NCBI RefSeq assembly: GCF_001667115.1
Contig: NZ_LZIJ01000080.1
Coordinates: 1 to 54,742 of the forward strand
Source of the DNA: Mycobacterium sp. 852002-51163_SCH5372311
Lineage (GTDB): Bacteria; Actinomycetota; Actinomycetes; Mycobacteriales; Mycobacteriaceae
Direction: 5' to 3'
DNA length: 54,742 bases
Position 1 is the stretch's first letter. Every line of letters starts with the position of its first letter. A model generated the notes under the pieces. It searched no databases, was not told where the DNA came from, and saw only the letters and a program-made list of their open reading frames with translations. Below are positions 10,826 through 20,152 of the stretch, in pieces. The position numbers and the translations under genes are program-made.

Positions 10826-11698
10826 ATGACCGATGCGCATGCCACTTCATCACCCAGCAAAGCCACCAGCAAGCCCGATCTCGGCCGGTTCGGATCGTTC
10901 GGACGCGGCGTAACGCCACAACAAGCCAAAGAGATCGAGGCCCTCGGTTACGGGGCCGTCTGGGTGGGCGGTTCACCGCCGGCGGAGCTGTCCTTCGTGG
11001 AACCGATCCTCGAGGCGACCACTACGTTGCAGGTGGCCACCGGGATCGTCAACATCTGGACGGCGGCCGCCAAGCCCGTCGCCGACTCCTTCCACCGGAT
11101 CGACAAGGCTTACCCGGGCCGTTTTCTGCTCGGGATCGGGGTCGGCCATCGCGAGGCGATCAGCGAGTACCGCAAGCCATATGACGCGCTGAGCGAGTAC
11201 CTGGACCGGCTCGACGATTATGGCGTGCCTGCCAACCGTCGCGTGGTGGCCGCGCTCGGCCCGCGCGTCCTCAAGCTCTCCGCGCAGCGCAGTGCCGGTG
11301 CGCATCCGTACCTGACCACGCCGGAGCACACCGCACAAGCCCGCGAGCTGATCGGTCCTTCTGCGTTTCTGGCACCAGAGCACAAGGTCGTCCTGACGAC
11401 CGACGCCGACACGGCGCGCGCGGTGGGCCGTAAGGCGCTGGACATGTATCTCAACCTGGCCAACTACCTCAACAGCTGGAAGCGGCTGGGGTTCACCGAC
11501 GACGATGTCGCCCGGCCGGGCAGCGATCGCCTGGTCGACGCGGTGGTCGCCTACGGCACGAACGATGCGATCGCGGCCCGGCTGAAAGAGCACCTGGACG
11601 CGGGTGCCGACCATGTGCCCGTCCAGGTCCTCACCAAGAGCGAGAATCTGGTCCCCGCACTGGCCGAACTGGCCGGGCCACTGGGTCTGAAGTCCTGA
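10826..11698 (+). CDS. LLM-class F420-dependent oxidoreductase (Rv3463 ortholog)
   Basis: 290 aa luciferase-like TIM-barrel protein. Typical pieces are EIEALGYGAVWVGGSPP near the N-terminus, TTLQVATGIVNIWTAAA, the YPGRFLLGIGVGH block and the C-terminal KEHLDAGADHVPVQVL. In mycobacteria these enzymes mostly use reduced F420; the substrate is unknown. Start ATG 10826 is chosen because GGAG lies just upstream and the N-terminus then matches the Rv3463 type. It precedes rmlB by 32 bases on the same strand, as in M. tuberculosis. Confidence 0.9.
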   Translation: MTDAHATSSPSKATSKPDLGRFGSFGRGVTPQQAKEIEALGYGAVWVGGSPPAELSFVEPILEATTTLQVATGIVNIWTAAAKPVADSFHRIDKAYPGRFLLGIGVGHREAISEYRKPYDALSEYLDRLDDYGVPANRRVVAALGPRVLKLSAQRSAGAHPYLTTPEHTAQARELIGPSAFLAPEHKVVLTTDADTARAVGRKALDMYLNLANYLNSWKRLGFTDDDVARPGSDRLVDAVVAYGTNDAIAARLKEHLDAGADHVPVQVLTKSENLVPALAELAGPLGLKS

Positions 11699-11706
11699 GG
11701 CGTTGA

Positions 11707-12726
<1,020 letters not shown>

Positions 12727-13335
12727 ATGGACGTCCGCGAACTCGACATCCCGGGCGCGTGGGAGATCACCCCGGCCCTGCACGGCGATTCGCGCGGGCT
12801 GTTCTTCGAATGGCTCACCGACCGCGAGTTTCGCGCCTTCGCCGGTCACAGCCTGGACGTCCGGCAGGCGAACTGCTCGGTGTCGTCGGCAGGCGTGCTG
12901 CGTGGGCTGCACTTCGCCCAGTTGCCGCCCAGCCAGGCCAAGTACGTGACCTGCGTGTCCGGCTCGGTGTTCGACGTCGTCGTCGATGTCCGTTTGGGCT
13001 CACCGACATTCGGGCGCTGGGCCTCGGTCGTGCTCGACGACTCCGACCGCAGGACGATCTACATCTCCGAAGGTCTCGCGCACGGGTTCCTCGCCCTGCA
13101 GGACAATTCGACGGTGATGTACCTGTGCTCGACGGAATACAACCCGCAGCGCGAGCACACCATCTGCGCCGCGGATCCTTCGCTGGCAATCGAGTGGCCG
13201 CTGGTCGGCGGGGTCGCTGCCAGCATGTCGGACCGCGATGCCGCAGCACCCAGCCTCGAGGAAGTACGCGCGGCCGGTCTCCTGCCAACGTGGGAGGAGA
13301 CCCAGCAGTTCCTCGTCAACCTGCGCGGCGAATAG
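12727..13335 (+). CDS. rmlC: dTDP-4-dehydrorhamnose 3,5-epimerase
   Basis: 202 aa cupin. Motifs: GDSRGLFFEW, VLRGLHFAQ with the catalytic His, KYVTCVSGSVFDVVVDVR, and SEGLAHGFLALQD. It epimerises C3 and C5 of the rmlB product. The ATG directly follows the rmlB stop codon, so the two are co-translated. Its last 20 bases overlap the convergent membrane-protein gene at 13316. Confidence 0.96.
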   Translation: MDVRELDIPGAWEITPALHGDSRGLFFEWLTDREFRAFAGHSLDVRQANCSVSSAGVLRGLHFAQLPPSQAKYVTCVSGSVFDVVVDVRLGSPTFGRWASVVLDDSDRRTIYISEGLAHGFLALQDNSTVMYLCSTEYNPQREHTICAADPSLAIEWPLVGGVAASMSDRDAAAPSLEEVRAAGLLPTWEETQQFLVNLRGE

Positions 13336-13711
13336 CGAAGCGGCCGTTCACGATCAGTCGTCCGGCGATACACAACACCACCGTCGCCAGCTCGGCACCC
13401 AGACTCAGGGCCGCATACGGCGACGGATCCCAGCCTTGTTCGACGAAGCCGGCCACGCCAACGGTTCTCGACATCGCGAAGGCCACTACGGAGCCGCCGG
13501 CCACCGCCGCCGCCGCCCAGCGCAGCCAAGCGGGCCCGCCCACCAGAATCAGCAGGGCCAACGCGAAGGAGACACTCGCCTGTACCAGGAAGCCATCGCC
13601 GATGTTCGGGATGTGTTGGTAGCCATGACGATAGAGATGCGCATGGCTGACCGCACTGACGACCAGCGAAACGGCGATACCCAAGCGAAGCAACAGATCC
13701 CTTGACCTCAT
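13316..13711 (-). CDS. Small integral membrane protein, four predicted helices
   Basis: 131 aa with hydrophobic segments at about 6-22, 44-60, 64-82 and 95-115 and a basic C-terminus (NGRFAIRRAG). No catalytic motif is visible; HAHLYRHG after the first helix is His-rich and could bind metal or a quinone, but this is speculative. The start ATG overlaps the stop of the metallophosphatase gene (ATGA), showing it is the last cistron of that operon. The overall shape recalls DoxX/DUF-type four-helix proteins, without proof. Confidence 0.75.
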   Translation of the reverse strand: MRSRDLLLRLGIAVSLVVSAVSHAHLYRHGYQHIPNIGDGFLVQASVSFALALLILVGGPAWLRWAAAAVAGGSVVAFAMSRTVGVAGFVEQGWDPSPYAALSLGAELATVVLCIAGRLIVNGRFAIRRAG

Positions 13712-14637
13712 TGCAGCGTGGTCTCTTTCAGCGCCAATGCGCCCTGCCCCCGGGTATATCCGACTTCGCGAATGCCCAGCGCGTCGCGAAGCTTGCCGGC
13801 CGGCAAGGTGACAGGTTTGGGCGCCGGTCCGTCACCGGGATGAGGCAACGGATAAGCCGTCGTCGTCCCGCTGTAGAACGTCACATTCCCTTCCGTCTTG
13901 GAGAACAGTTGGTGGACATGGCCGTTGAGACAGGTCACCGACGAGAACCGGCGCAGGTAGCTGAGCGCCTGGACGGCGTCGTCGGTGCCCCATCCCCAGT
14001 CCGGGTACATCGCGAACAGCGGTATGTGGCTGAACACGATGACGGGGGTATCACTCGATAGCCGCTCGACGTCCTTGGCGACGAACTCGAGCTGTTCGGT
14101 ACCGAGGTGGCCGAGCTTCTTCAGGTTCAACGTATTGACCAGTGCGATCACGTGCACGCCTGCGACGTCGAAGCTGTACCACCCATCGCCCCGGCCACTC
14201 GTGCCGAAGACGCTTCGATACTTCTGCCCCGCGTCGTCGACCGAGTCGTGCTCGCCGGGCACGGTGAACACGTGCGGCGTTTTCAGCCCGCTCATCATCT
14301 GCTTCGCCTGGTCGAACTGCTCCGGGGTCGACAGATGCGTGATGTCACCGGTGTGGATGACGAAATCCGGTGTGTAGCCGAGGTTGTTGATCCGATCGAT
14401 CGCGTGGCCGAATGTGTCGGTGACGTTGGAATTGGCCGATCCGGTGAATCCGAGATGGCTGTCGCTGACTTGGGCGAAGCGCAGGGTGGGCCGGGCGGCC
14501 GCGTGTCCGGCGTGTCCGGCCGCACCGGCATGCGAGATGACCTCGCCCCCGACGACGGCGAAGCCGACGGCGGCGCCGAACCATGCGGTGTGCCGGATCA
14601 GCTGGCGGCGACTCATCGACTTCGGGTCACCCGTCAC
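13708..14637 (-). CDS. Exported metallophosphoesterase with twin-arginine signal
   Basis: 309 aa. Residues 8-40 form a Tat-like signal (SRRQLIRHTAWFGAAVGFAV). The calcineurin-like core shows QVSDSHLGF (Asp/His), HTGDITH, PGEHDS (the usual GNHD is GEHD), FSHIPLF and LNGHVHQLF. It therefore should hydrolyse phosphate esters outside the membrane with two metals. Start is GTG 14637, whose GTGA overlaps the cupredoxin stop; ATG 14616 is an alternative that trims seven residues. Middle gene of the cupredoxin - phosphatase - membrane protein operon. Confidence 0.88.
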   Translation of the reverse strand: MTGDPKSMSRRQLIRHTAWFGAAVGFAVVGGEVISHAGAAGHAGHAAARPTLRFAQVSDSHLGFTGSANSNVTDTFGHAIDRINNLGYTPDFVIHTGDITHLSTPEQFDQAKQMMSGLKTPHVFTVPGEHDSVDDAGQKYRSVFGTSGRGDGWYSFDVAGVHVIALVNTLNLKKLGHLGTEQLEFVAKDVERLSSDTPVIVFSHIPLFAMYPDWGWGTDDAVQALSYLRRFSSVTCLNGHVHQLFSKTEGNVTFYSGTTTAYPLPHPGDGPAPKPVTLPAGKLRDALGIREVGYTRGQGALALKETTLQ

Positions 14638-15017
14638 GACGTCACCACCACGGTGCCGTGCATCATCGGATGAATCGAGCAGATGTAGTCGAATTTGCCG
14701 GGGGCAGAGAAGGTATGCGAGAAGGTGCCGCCGGTTCCCATGCCCGGTGAGCGGAACGAACCGTCGCTGGCCGCCACCGTGTGGGGTTCCTCGTCGTGAT
14801 TCGTCCACGTGACGGTGGTGCCCGCGGCAACTGTCAGGGTGAGCGGAACGAATGCGAACTCGTCGATGTTGACTTGATTTCCGCTCACCGGTCCCGCGGG
14901 TGCCGTGGCCGACATGCTGACCGACGGCGCGCCGACGCCGGCGCTGGGCCGCGACGTCGAACACCCCGCCAACACCAACACGCCCAACGCCAACCACACC
15001 AGGTGTTTTCGTGTCAT
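14634..15017 (-). CDS. Cupredoxin-domain lipoprotein (plastocyanin/amicyanin-like)
   Basis: 127 aa. A lipoprotein signal ends with LVLAGCS (Cys19 lipidated). The cupredoxin domain (46-127) has the type-1 copper ligands His79 (EPHT), Cys113, His116 and Met118/119 in YICSIHPMMHG. It is expected to carry one electron at the outer face of the membrane. ATG 15017 is close behind a TGTAACCC motif shared with the ECF sigma gene upstream, suggesting it is a sigma target. It overlaps the phosphatase gene by four bases. Confidence 0.92.
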   Translation of the reverse strand: MTRKHLVWLALGVLVLAGCSTSRPSAGVGAPSVSMSATAPAGPVSGNQVNIDEFAFVPLTLTVAAGTTVTWTNHDEEPHTVAASDGSFRSPGMGTGGTFSHTFSAPGKFDYICSIHPMMHGTVVVTS

Positions 15018-15035
15018 GCCAACAGATAGCGGGGC

Positions 15036-15043
15036 GGGTTACA
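15036..15043 (-). promoter_or_regulatory. Putative ECF -35 element upstream of the cupredoxin operon
   Basis: On the minus strand the octamer TGTAACCC lies 18 bases before the cupredoxin ATG. The same octamer occurs at 16444-16451 before the ECF sigma gene. ECF promoters commonly have an AAC-containing -35 box, so I infer a shared sigma-dependent promoter. The short distance to the ATG is a difficulty: it would require a nearly leaderless transcript or a later start codon. Confidence 0.35.
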
Positions 15044-15090
15044 TTTCTGAGCCGGCGGTTCACTTCGAGTCTGCGTTGGTGGCACCGAGC

Positions 15091-15137
15091 CTGCGCTCAC
15101 GGCGTCGGACGCCGCGGCGAGCGCGCCCTGAGCGCAG
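15091..15137. repeat. Inverted repeat between Rieske and cupredoxin genes
   Basis: Perfect 9-base arms CTGCGCTCA (15091-15099) and TGAGCGCAG (15129-15137) enclose a smaller GGCGTC/GACGCC hairpin. It sits in the 150-bp gap between the Rieske stop and the cupredoxin start and may end the sigma-Rieske transcript. It could also be one copy of a dispersed palindromic repeat. Confidence 0.4.
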
Positions 15138-15167
15138 TTTCGGCAAACGTGCGGCTGCACCAGCCAA

Positions 15168-15857
15168 TCAGGCCGGTTCCGCCGGTGCGAACACCTCGAT
15201 GATGCCGTTGGTCTCCCGAACCATCAGCGTGGGCAACGGCTTTGGCGCGATCGGCAGCTGGTGGCTGAGCACCTGGCCGCCGGGCGCGAACGACGTCGTA
15301 TGGCACGGGCAGCGCAGCCGGTCTTGGGGTGCGTCGAACCACAGCCGGCACCCTTGATGGGTACACACCCCCGAGACCGCCTCGACCTTTCCACCGACCC
15401 GGCGGACGAATCCGCTGACCGTGCCCAGATCGAACGGATGCATCAACGCGTCGGGCACGTCCGAACTGGCCGCGACGCGCACCCAGCGCCCGTCGTTCGG
15501 GGTCAGTTGCCCTCCGGCGGACGGGCTTTCGGTCGGCTGCTCATCGGTAACGAGCCGGTCCACCGAAACCGCGGCCACCGCGGCGGCCGCGGCAGCCGAC
15601 GTGCCGACGATCACCTGGCGACGCGTCGTGTTCTGTTTCGGCGAGGACGGTGACGGTGTGCCGCTCATCTGCTCCGCCAGGCGACGGTGCAGATCGGCGA
15701 GGAATTCCTCACTCGGGGCGTCACCGCCGGGCCGGGCCGCGCGCAGTTCGATCGCCGTGCGGATCTGCGCCGCCTCGAAGTCGTCGGGCGCAAACGGCTT
15801 TGGTCTCCGTCCGCGCAGCAGGTCGTCGACATACCTGCGCAGGCCTCGCGCGTTCAT
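15168..15857 (-). CDS. Rieske [2Fe-2S] protein with anti-sigma-like cytosolic N-terminus
   Basis: 229 aa. Residues 1-65 are charged and helical (RRYVDDLLRGRRPKPFAPDD and following), unlike a leader peptide. A TTRRQVIVG-(A)n hydrophobic segment at 78-98 resembles a Tat signal or membrane anchor. The Rieske domain (120-229) has all ligands: Cys165 and His167 in CTHQGC, Cys183 and His186 in CPCH, plus Cys170/Cys185 for the disulfide. The gene starts inside the sigma factor stop (ATGA overlap), the place normally held by an anti-sigma factor. I infer a sensor role, with the cluster outside and the N-terminus holding the sigma; a plain electron-transfer protein is the alternative. Confidence 0.88.
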   Translation of the reverse strand: MNARGLRRYVDDLLRGRRPKPFAPDDFEAAQIRTAIELRAARPGGDAPSEEFLADLHRRLAEQMSGTPSPSSPKQNTTRRQVIVGTSAAAAAAVAAVSVDRLVTDEQPTESPSAGGQLTPNDGRWVRVAASSDVPDALMHPFDLGTVSGFVRRVGGKVEAVSGVCTHQGCRLWFDAPQDRLRCPCHTTSFAPGGQVLSHQLPIAPKPLPTLMVRETNGIIEVFAPAEPA

Positions 15858-16414
15858 GGCTGGTCCTCGTCGGTGACCTGTGCCGCCAACCGCAGCGCGC
15901 GGTGTTGCAGCACTTTGGTGTTGGCGACGCTGATGCCGAGTTCGCTTGCCGTCTCCTTGATCGAACTGCCTTGCAAAAAGCGCAATTCCAAGATGCGGCG
16001 ATAGCGGTCCGGCAGCTTGTCCAGGACCTGGGCGACACGCTGGGGCGCGGTGCTGATCGCTTCCTCACTATCCGGGCTATTCGGGCTCGGGGGGCCCAGT
16101 TGTCCGATGTCCTCGATGGAGGTTATCTCCCGACCCAAGGTTTCCCGCCAGTGCGCGGCCAGCACCGTTCGGGCCGTCGCCCGCAGGTATGCGCGCACCT
16201 CGGCAACGCTGGCGGTCAGGCGCAGCGGTCGCAGCGCGGCCAGGAAGACCTCGGCGGTGAGGTCCTCGGCATCAGCCCGGTTGCCGACCCGAGCGAACAG
16301 CGTGCGGTACACCCAGGTCGCATTGTCCGCGTACACCGCTTGCCAGTCGGCGTAGCCGCCATCCGGCACCGCGCGCAGGGGCCGCGGGCCGACCGGTTCG
16401 TTTCGTGCCGTCAC
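15854..16414 (-). CDS. ECF-family RNA polymerase sigma factor
   Basis: 186 aa. Region 2 spans about 25-95 (NRADAEDLTAEVFLAAL, then the RAYLRATARTVLAAHWRE promoter-opening helix) and region 4 about 125-180 (LDKLPDRYRRILELRFLQG, ETASELGISVANTKVLQHRA helix-turn-helix). A charged linker joins them. It is not SigL and has no obvious M. tuberculosis counterpart at this place. Start GTG 16414 has GAAGGAG upstream. It overlaps the Rieske gene by four bases, so the two are coupled and probably antagonists. Confidence 0.93.
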   Translation of the reverse strand: MTARNEPVGPRPLRAVPDGGYADWQAVYADNATWVYRTLFARVGNRADAEDLTAEVFLAALRPLRLTASVAEVRAYLRATARTVLAAHWRETLGREITSIEDIGQLGPPSPNSPDSEEAISTAPQRVAQVLDKLPDRYRRILELRFLQGSSIKETASELGISVANTKVLQHRALRLAAQVTDEDQP

Positions 16415-16443
16415 GTGTCTCCTTCACCGATCAATATCCGCTG

Positions 16444-16451
16444 GGGTTACA
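16444..16451 (-). promoter_or_regulatory. Putative autoregulatory ECF -35 element
   Basis: TGTAACCC on the minus strand, 29 bases before the sigma factor GTG, identical to the octamer before the cupredoxin gene. A weakly shared G-n-TAT box lies at the same distance downstream of both. This fits self-activation, which is usual for ECF sigma genes, but rests on two sites only. Confidence 0.35.
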
Positions 16452-16538
16452 TGTGTGGGAAGGGCCCGCCTTGCGAACGCACAAGAGAATTACTAGGATA
16501 TGCAAGTATCGCCATGAATTCCCCTATCTATTTTTTGG

Positions 16539-18065
16539 ATGGCCATGACCACACAAATCCCGCATTTCATCGATGGGCAGCGCACCGGCGGCCAGTCCAC
16601 CCGCACCGCTGACGTCTTCAACCCCAGCACCGGCGAGGTCCAGGCCACGGTGCCGATGGCTGGCCAGGCGGACATCGACGCCGCGGTGGCCTCGGCCGTC
16701 GCGGCGCAACGAGGCTGGGCGGCGTGGAATCCGCAGCGCCGCGCCCGGGTGCTGATGCGATTCATCGACCTGGTCAACGAACACACCGACGAGCTCGCCG
16801 AGTTGCTGTCCCTCGAACACGGCAAGACGTTGGCCGATGCCCGCGGCGACATCCAGCGCGGCATCGAGGTGATCGAGTTCTGCGTCGGGATCCCGCATCT
16901 GCTCAAGGGCGAGTACAGCGAGGGCGCCGGGCCGGGCATCGACGTCTACTCGCTGCGCCAGCCCCTCGGCGTGGTCGCGGGCATCACGCCGTTCAACTTC
17001 CCGGCGATGATCCCGCTGTGGAAGGCCGGCCCGGCCCTGGCATGTGGAAACGCCTTCATCCTCAAGCCCAGTGAGCGCGACCCGTCGGTTCCGGTACGGC
17101 TGGCGGAGCTGTTCTTGGAAGCGGGCCTGCCGCCCGGTGTCTTCCAGGTGGTGCACGGCGACAAGGAAGCCGTCGACGCCATCCTGCACCACCGCGACAT
17201 CATGGCGGTCGGATTCGTCGGCAGCTCCGACATCGCCCAGTACATCTATTCGACCGCCGCCGCGACCGGCAAGCGTTCGCAGTGCTTCGGCGGTGCCAAG
17301 AACCACATGATCGTCATGCCCGACGCCGACCTTGACCAGGCCGTCGACGCGCTGATCGGCGCGGGTTACGGCAGTGCGGGCGAACGCTGCATGGCGATCA
17401 GCGTCGCGGTCCCGGTCGGTGAGCAGACCGCGGAACGGTTGCGCGCCAGGCTGATTGAGCGGATCAACGGTCTGCGGGTCGGGCACAGCCTGGATCCCAA
17501 GGCCGATTACGGGCCGTTGGTCACCGAGGCTGCGCTGACCCGGGTGCGTGACTACATCGGGCAAGGGGTGGACGCGGGTGCCGAACTGGTCATCGACGGC
17601 CGCGAACGAACCAGCGACGACCTGACGTTCGCGGATGCGAATCTCGAAGGCGGGTTCTTCATCGGCCCGACGCTGTTCGACCACGTCACGCCGGACATGT
17701 CGATCTACACCGACGAGATCTTCGGGCCGGTGCTGTGCATGGTGCGCGCACATGATTACGAAGAGGCGCTGCGGCTGCCTTCCGAGCACGAGTACGGCAA
17801 CGGCGTGGCAGTGTTCACCCGCGACGGCGACACGGCCCGCGACTTCGTCTCCCGCGTGCAGGTGGGCATGGTCGGCGTCAACGTGCCGATCCCGGTTCCG
17901 GTGGCCTATCACACCTTTGGCGGTTGGAAGCGCTCCGGCTTCGGCGATCTCAACCAGCACGGCCCGGCGTCGATCCAGTTCTATACGAAGGTCAAAACCG
18001 TGACGTCGCGTTGGCCGTCGGGCATCAAGGACGGCGCCGAATTCGTCATCCCGACGATGAACTAA
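16539..18065 (+). CDS. mmsA: Methylmalonate-semialdehyde dehydrogenase (CoA-acylating)
   Basis: 508 aa aldehyde dehydrogenase, nearly identical in pattern to M. tuberculosis MmsA (510 aa). Landmarks: GITPFNFPAMIPLWK substrate channel, FVGSS NAD loop (about 226-230), catalytic Cys284 in GSAGERCMAIS and the C-terminal FGGWKRSGFGD. It oxidises methylmalonate semialdehyde to propionyl-CoA in valine catabolism. The start is ATG 16539; ATG 16545 (MTTQIPHF) is equally likely. It is the first gene of mmsA-fadE9-mmsB and divergent from the ECF sigma gene. Confidence 0.95.
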   Translation: MAMTTQIPHFIDGQRTGGQSTRTADVFNPSTGEVQATVPMAGQADIDAAVASAVAAQRGWAAWNPQRRARVLMRFIDLVNEHTDELAELLSLEHGKTLADARGDIQRGIEVIEFCVGIPHLLKGEYSEGAGPGIDVYSLRQPLGVVAGITPFNFPAMIPLWKAGPALACGNAFILKPSERDPSVPVRLAELFLEAGLPPGVFQVVHGDKEAVDAILHHRDIMAVGFVGSSDIAQYIYSTAAATGKRSQCFGGAKNHMIVMPDADLDQAVDALIGAGYGSAGERCMAISVAVPVGEQTAERLRARLIERINGLRVGHSLDPKADYGPLVTEAALTRVRDYIGQGVDAGAELVIDGRERTSDDLTFADANLEGGFFIGPTLFDHVTPDMSIYTDEIFGPVLCMVRAHDYEEALRLPSEHEYGNGVAVFTRDGDTARDFVSRVQVGMVGVNVPIPVPVAYHTFGGWKRSGFGDLNQHGPASIQFYTKVKTVTSRWPSGIKDGAEFVIPTMN

Positions 18066-18069
18066 CGCC

Positions 18070-19236
18070 ATGATGTTTCAAGCTCTCAACGACGACGAGC
18101 GGGTGATCACCGAGACCGCGGCGGCGTTCGCCGCCAAGCGCATCGCCCCGCACGCCCTGGAATGGGATGCCACCGAACACTTTCCGACCGACGTGCTGCG
18201 CGAAGCCGCCGAACTCGGGATGGCGGCGATCTACTGCCGCGACGACGTGGGCGGCAGTGGACTGCGCCGGCTGGACGGGGTGCGCATCTTCGAGCAATTG
18301 GCCATCGCCGACCCGGTCACCGCGGCCTTCCTGTCCATCCACAACATGTGCGCGTGGATGATCGACAGCTACGGCACCGATGAACAACGCAAGATGTGGA
18401 TTCCGCGGCTGGCGTCGATGGACGTCATTGCCAGCTACTGCCTGACCGAGCCGGGCGCCGGGTCGGACGCCGGCGCGCTGAGCACGCGGGCGGTCAAGCA
18501 GGGCGGCGATTATGTTCTCGACGGCGTCAAGCAATTCATTTCCGGTGCCGGGGCTTCGGACGTGTACGTGGTGATGGCGCGCACCGGAAGCGAGGGCCCT
18601 CGCGGGATATCCACCTTCGTCGTCGAAAAGGACACTCCCGGTCTCAGTTTCGGCGCACCCGAAGAGAAGATGGGCTGGCACGCACAGCCCACCGCGCAGG
18701 TGATCCTGGACGGGGTGCGGGTCCCGGCCGAGGCGATGCTGGGCGGCGCAGACGGTGAGGGTGCGGGCTTCGGCATCGCGATGAACGGCCTGAACGGCGG
18801 TCGGCTCAACATCGCGGCGTGCTCGCTCGGAGGGGCGCAGGCCGCCTTCGACAAGGCCGGCGGCTACGTTCGCGACCGGCAGGCATTCGGCGGCTCGCTG
18901 CTGGACGAGCCGACCATCCGGTTCAGCCTGGCCGACATGGCCACCGCGGTGGAGACCTCACGAATGCTGTTGTGGCGGGCCGCAAGTGCGCTCGACGCCG
19001 ACGATCCCGACAAGGTCGAGCTGTGCGCGATGGCCAAACGCTATGTCACCGACACCTGCTTCGAGGTCGCCGACAAGGCTCTGCAGCTGCACGGCGGATA
19101 CGGCTACCTGCGCGAGTATGGTCTGGAAAAGATCGTCCGTGACCTGCGGGTGCATCGAATTCTGGAAGGGACCAACGAAATCATGCGCGTGGTCATCGGC
19201 AGGGCCGAAGCCACGCGCTTCCGCGCAAGCCCTTAG
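18070..19236 (+). CDS. fadE9: Acyl-CoA dehydrogenase, isobutyryl-CoA type (FadE9)
   Basis: 388 aa with the complete family signature: SYCLTEPGAGSDAGAL (FAD/substrate loop), DRQAFGGSLLDEPTIRF, QLHGGYGYLREYG and catalytic Glu366 in LEGTNEI. It oxidises isobutyryl-CoA to methacrylyl-CoA with FAD. Its position four bases after mmsA and ten before mmsB supports a role in valine breakdown, as in the Rv0751c-Rv0753c operon. Confidence 0.94.
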   Translation: MMFQALNDDERVITETAAAFAAKRIAPHALEWDATEHFPTDVLREAAELGMAAIYCRDDVGGSGLRRLDGVRIFEQLAIADPVTAAFLSIHNMCAWMIDSYGTDEQRKMWIPRLASMDVIASYCLTEPGAGSDAGALSTRAVKQGGDYVLDGVKQFISGAGASDVYVVMARTGSEGPRGISTFVVEKDTPGLSFGAPEEKMGWHAQPTAQVILDGVRVPAEAMLGGADGEGAGFGIAMNGLNGGRLNIAACSLGGAQAAFDKAGGYVRDRQAFGGSLLDEPTIRFSLADMATAVETSRMLLWRAASALDADDPDKVELCAMAKRYVTDTCFEVADKALQLHGGYGYLREYGLEKIVRDLRVHRILEGTNEIMRVVIGRAEATRFRASP

Positions 19237-19246
19237 AAAGGGAACC

Positions 19247-20131
19247 ATGACGGAGCATCTCACGATCGCTTTTTTGGGGCTGGGCCATATGGGCGCGCCG
19301 ATGTCGGCCAACCTGGTCGCTGCCGGCCATGCCGTGCGCGGGTACGACCCGCTACCCGCAGCGAGGTCGGCTGCCGCAGAGAACGGTGCCACGGTGTTCG
19401 ACAGCGCCGGGGCCGCGGTGGCCGGCGCCGACGTCGTCATCACGATGCTGCCCAACGGCGACGTGGTGAAGCGCTGTTACGCCGAGATCCTGCCCGCCGC
19501 TCGAGACGGCGCCTTGTTCATCGACAGTTCGACGATCTCGGTCGACGACGCCCGCGAGGTGCATGCCCTGGCCGGCTCACACGGCATGCCCCAGCTCGAC
19601 GCTCCGGTGTCGGGCGGCGTCAAGGGTGCCGTTGCCGGCACATTGGCGTTCATGGTCGGCGGCGACGAGGCGGCCCTGCAGCGCGCGCGCCCAGCGCTAA
19701 ATCCCATGGCGGGCAAAATCATTCACTGCGGTGCGGCCGGTGCCGGTCAGGCCGCCAAGGTGTGCAACAACATGGTGCTGGCGGTGCAGCAGATCGCCAT
19801 CGGCGAGGCGTTCGTGTTGGCCGAGAAGCTCGGCCTCTCGGCGCAGGCGCTGTTCGACGTCATCACCGGCGCGACCGGCAATTGCTGGGCGGTGCATACC
19901 AATTGTCCGGTGCCGGGCCCGGTGCCGACATCGCCGGCCAACCACGACTTCCAGCCGGGCTTCGCCACGGCGCTGATGAATAAGGACCTGGGCTTGGCCA
20001 TGGATGCGGTGGCGTCAACCGGTTCCAGGGCGCCGCTGGGCACCCACGCCGCGGAGATCTACGCGAAATTCGCCGCCGACCACGGCGACAAGGACTTCAG
20101 TGCGGTGATCGAAACGCTGCGCGTCAGCTGA
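19247..20131 (+). CDS. mmsB: 3-hydroxyisobutyrate dehydrogenase
   Basis: 294 aa, as in M. tuberculosis. N-terminal Rossmann motif FLGLGHMGAPMSANL, substrate motif DAPVSGGVKGAVAGTL, catalytic Lys in GQAAKVCNNMVLA. It oxidises 3-hydroxyisobutyrate to methylmalonate semialdehyde, the substrate of MmsA. Start ATG 19247 has AAAGGGAA upstream; earlier in-frame codons lie within fadE9. Last gene of the operon; a repeat element begins about 20 bases after its stop. Confidence 0.95.
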   Translation: MTEHLTIAFLGLGHMGAPMSANLVAAGHAVRGYDPLPAARSAAAENGATVFDSAGAAVAGADVVITMLPNGDVVKRCYAEILPAARDGALFIDSSTISVDDAREVHALAGSHGMPQLDAPVSGGVKGAVAGTLAFMVGGDEAALQRARPALNPMAGKIIHCGAAGAGQAAKVCNNMVLAVQQIAIGEAFVLAEKLGLSAQALFDVITGATGNCWAVHTNCPVPGPVPTSPANHDFQPGFATALMNKDLGLAMDAVASTGSRAPLGTHAAEIYAKFAADHGDKDFSAVIETLRVS

Positions 20132-20152
20132 CTGGCGCCGTACCGCGCGTAC

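Noticed and set aside
10396..10929. Minus-strand open frame of 177 codons in the kinase/luciferase-like gap
   Set aside because: It overlaps the start of the luciferase-like gene antisense and shows no domain, signal or ribosome-binding site.
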